Made by a program: the position numbers and the translations under genes. The notes under the pieces are model-generated. The model saw nothing but the letters and a program-made list of their open reading frames with translations, did not search any database and had not been told where the DNA came from. This document shows positions 6,301 to 6,646 of a stretch of DNA of 6,646 bases, piece by piece. Source of the DNA: Fibrobacteraceae bacterium (GTDB taxonomy: Bacteria; Fibrobacterota; Fibrobacteria; Fibrobacterales; Fibrobacteraceae); assembly GCA_021443045.1 (NCBI GenBank), contig JABUUT010000030.1:22304-28949 (forward strand). The letters are read 5' to 3'. Position 1 is the stretch's first letter; each line of letters begins with the position of its first letter.

Positions 6301-6464
6301 GCGGTTGTGCTAAATCAATAATTCTATTCGTTGTATACTTTGCAACATCTCACATCAAAGTTTTTTTTATTCTTACAAAATTATAGAACCCCAGTAAAAT
6401 CAATGGTTCCAGGGTAGTGGAAAAAATTCTGTTTATCGGAATAATAATGTTAAGTTCTTGTCTT

Positions 6465-6480
6465 TGTGACCTACATCACG
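6465..6480. promoter_or_regulatory. CRP/FNR-family-like binding site (TGTGA-N6-TCACG)
   Basis: TGTGACCTACATCACG matches the classic CRP pattern TGTGA-N6-TCACA at nine of ten defined positions. The core GTGA-N6-TCAC is perfectly symmetric, with flanking TT/AA pairs (6463-6464 with 6481-6482). It lies about 260 nt upstream of the lipoprotein start. On the minus strand a weak promoter-like pair (TTAACA at 6448-6453, 16 nt, CAGAAT at 6426-6431) lies just downstream. It could instead serve a gene to the right of the window. Whether this organism has a regulator with this specificity is unknown. Confidence 0.4.
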
Positions 6481-6587
6481 AAAGAAAAAAATTTAGTAAT
6501 GATAAATTTCTTTTTACTGGAACAAGATTTCCCGAAAAAACGGGATTTATGGGGCTCTGGAGGGGTTCTTTTAATTGCTTGACGCCT

Positions 6588-6626
6588 TGTCATCCTGAAC
6601 GGCATACGCCGTGAAGGATCCAGGGA
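6588..6626. repeat. Hairpin intergenic repeat of the GTCATCCTGA...GAAGGATC type
   Basis: The arm ATCCTGAACGGC (6592-6603) pairs with GCCGTGAAGGAT (6608-6619) around a 4-nt loop, 10 of 12 positions complementary. The two unpaired positions form a tandem G-A/A-G, which can be structurally accommodated in RNA. The outer sequence, GTCATCCTGA on one side and GAAGGATCCAG on the other, resembles a widespread bacterial intergenic palindromic repeat that I recall from many genomes. No U-tract follows on either strand, so it is not a simple intrinsic terminator. Copy number cannot be seen here. Confidence 0.6.
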
Positions 6627-6646
6627 ATGTCCATACAAATACCAAT

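Larger units (their letters stand above)
6205..6646. other. Gene-free AT-rich intergenic region upstream of the CotH lipoprotein gene
   Basis: I find no supported gene in these 442 bases. It contains, from left to right, the lipoprotein ribosome binding site, an inverted repeat overlapping a candidate promoter, a T-run at 6361-6368, a CRP-type palindrome at 6465-6480, an AT-only hairpin (AAATTTA at 6489-6495 with TAAATTT at 6503-6509), a small TCCCG/CGGGA hairpin at 6530-6545, and a hairpin repeat near the right edge. The next gene to the right lies outside the window, so some of these signals may belong to it. Confidence 0.75.

Noticed and set aside
6530..6545. TCCCG/CGGGA hairpin with an A6 loop as a terminator
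   Set aside because: The stem is only 5 bp and no T-tract follows on either strand.
6417..6614. Plus-strand 65-codon reading frame starting with GTG and resembling a short lipoprotein signal peptide
   Set aside because: The hydrophobic start with Cys is suggestive, but the purine-rich AGGG is only 2 nt from the GTG, the rest has no recognisable domain, and the frame ends inside the hairpin repeat, giving the 'CHPERH'-like peptide typical of spurious translations of that repeat.

Overview
The window reads as chromosomal DNA from a member of the Fibrobacterota, most likely Fibrobacter or a close relative. The main clue is the large surface lipoprotein at 3898-6204, which has Ser-run linkers (LSSSS), Asp-Gly-Asn-Pro octads and a chitobiase-C / CotH / InlB-B-like layout of the kind seen in fibre-degrading gut bacteria. 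The primase and SufCD proteins are clearly bacterial, but by eye they do not fix the phylum. The lineage call is therefore an inference from protein style, not from a marker gene. All four real genes are on the minus strand and are listed here in transcription order, from high to low coordinates.

6205-6646 holds no gene I can support. It is AT-rich and contains a CRP-type palindrome (GTGA-N6-TCAC), a plausible sigma70-like promoter for the lipoprotein gene overlapping an inverted repeat, and at the far right end an imperfect-hairpin intergenic repeat that runs towards the window edge.

3898-6204 encodes a 768-residue lipoprotein with a CotH kinase-like domain. It has a lipobox, a low-complexity stalk, a chitobiase/hexosaminidase C-terminal-like beta domain, a Gly/Asn/Trp repeat insert, the CotH core and a terminal InlB-B-like domain. 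It is followed by a strong intrinsic terminator at 3831-3862.

1905-3818 (dnaG), 1141-1887 (sufC) and 106-1137 (sufD) form a tight cluster with 17-nt and 3-nt gaps, presumably one operon. It joins the replication primase to two subunits of the SUF Fe-S scaffold. sufB, sufS, sufU and sufE are not in the window. The lipoprotein terminator ends only a few bases before the dnaG start codon, which lacks a Shine-Dalgarno sequence, so the way dnaG-sufCD is expressed is the most unusual regulatory feature here.

1-105, just after the sufD stop, is a dyad-rich intergenic element that looks like a dispersed repeat. I see no mobile element, CRISPR array, rRNA or tRNA. I also do not see a convincing new multigene system. 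The most worthwhile leads are the dnaG-sufCD arrangement with its terminator-proximal start, the architecture of the CotH lipoprotein, and the two intergenic repeat elements.
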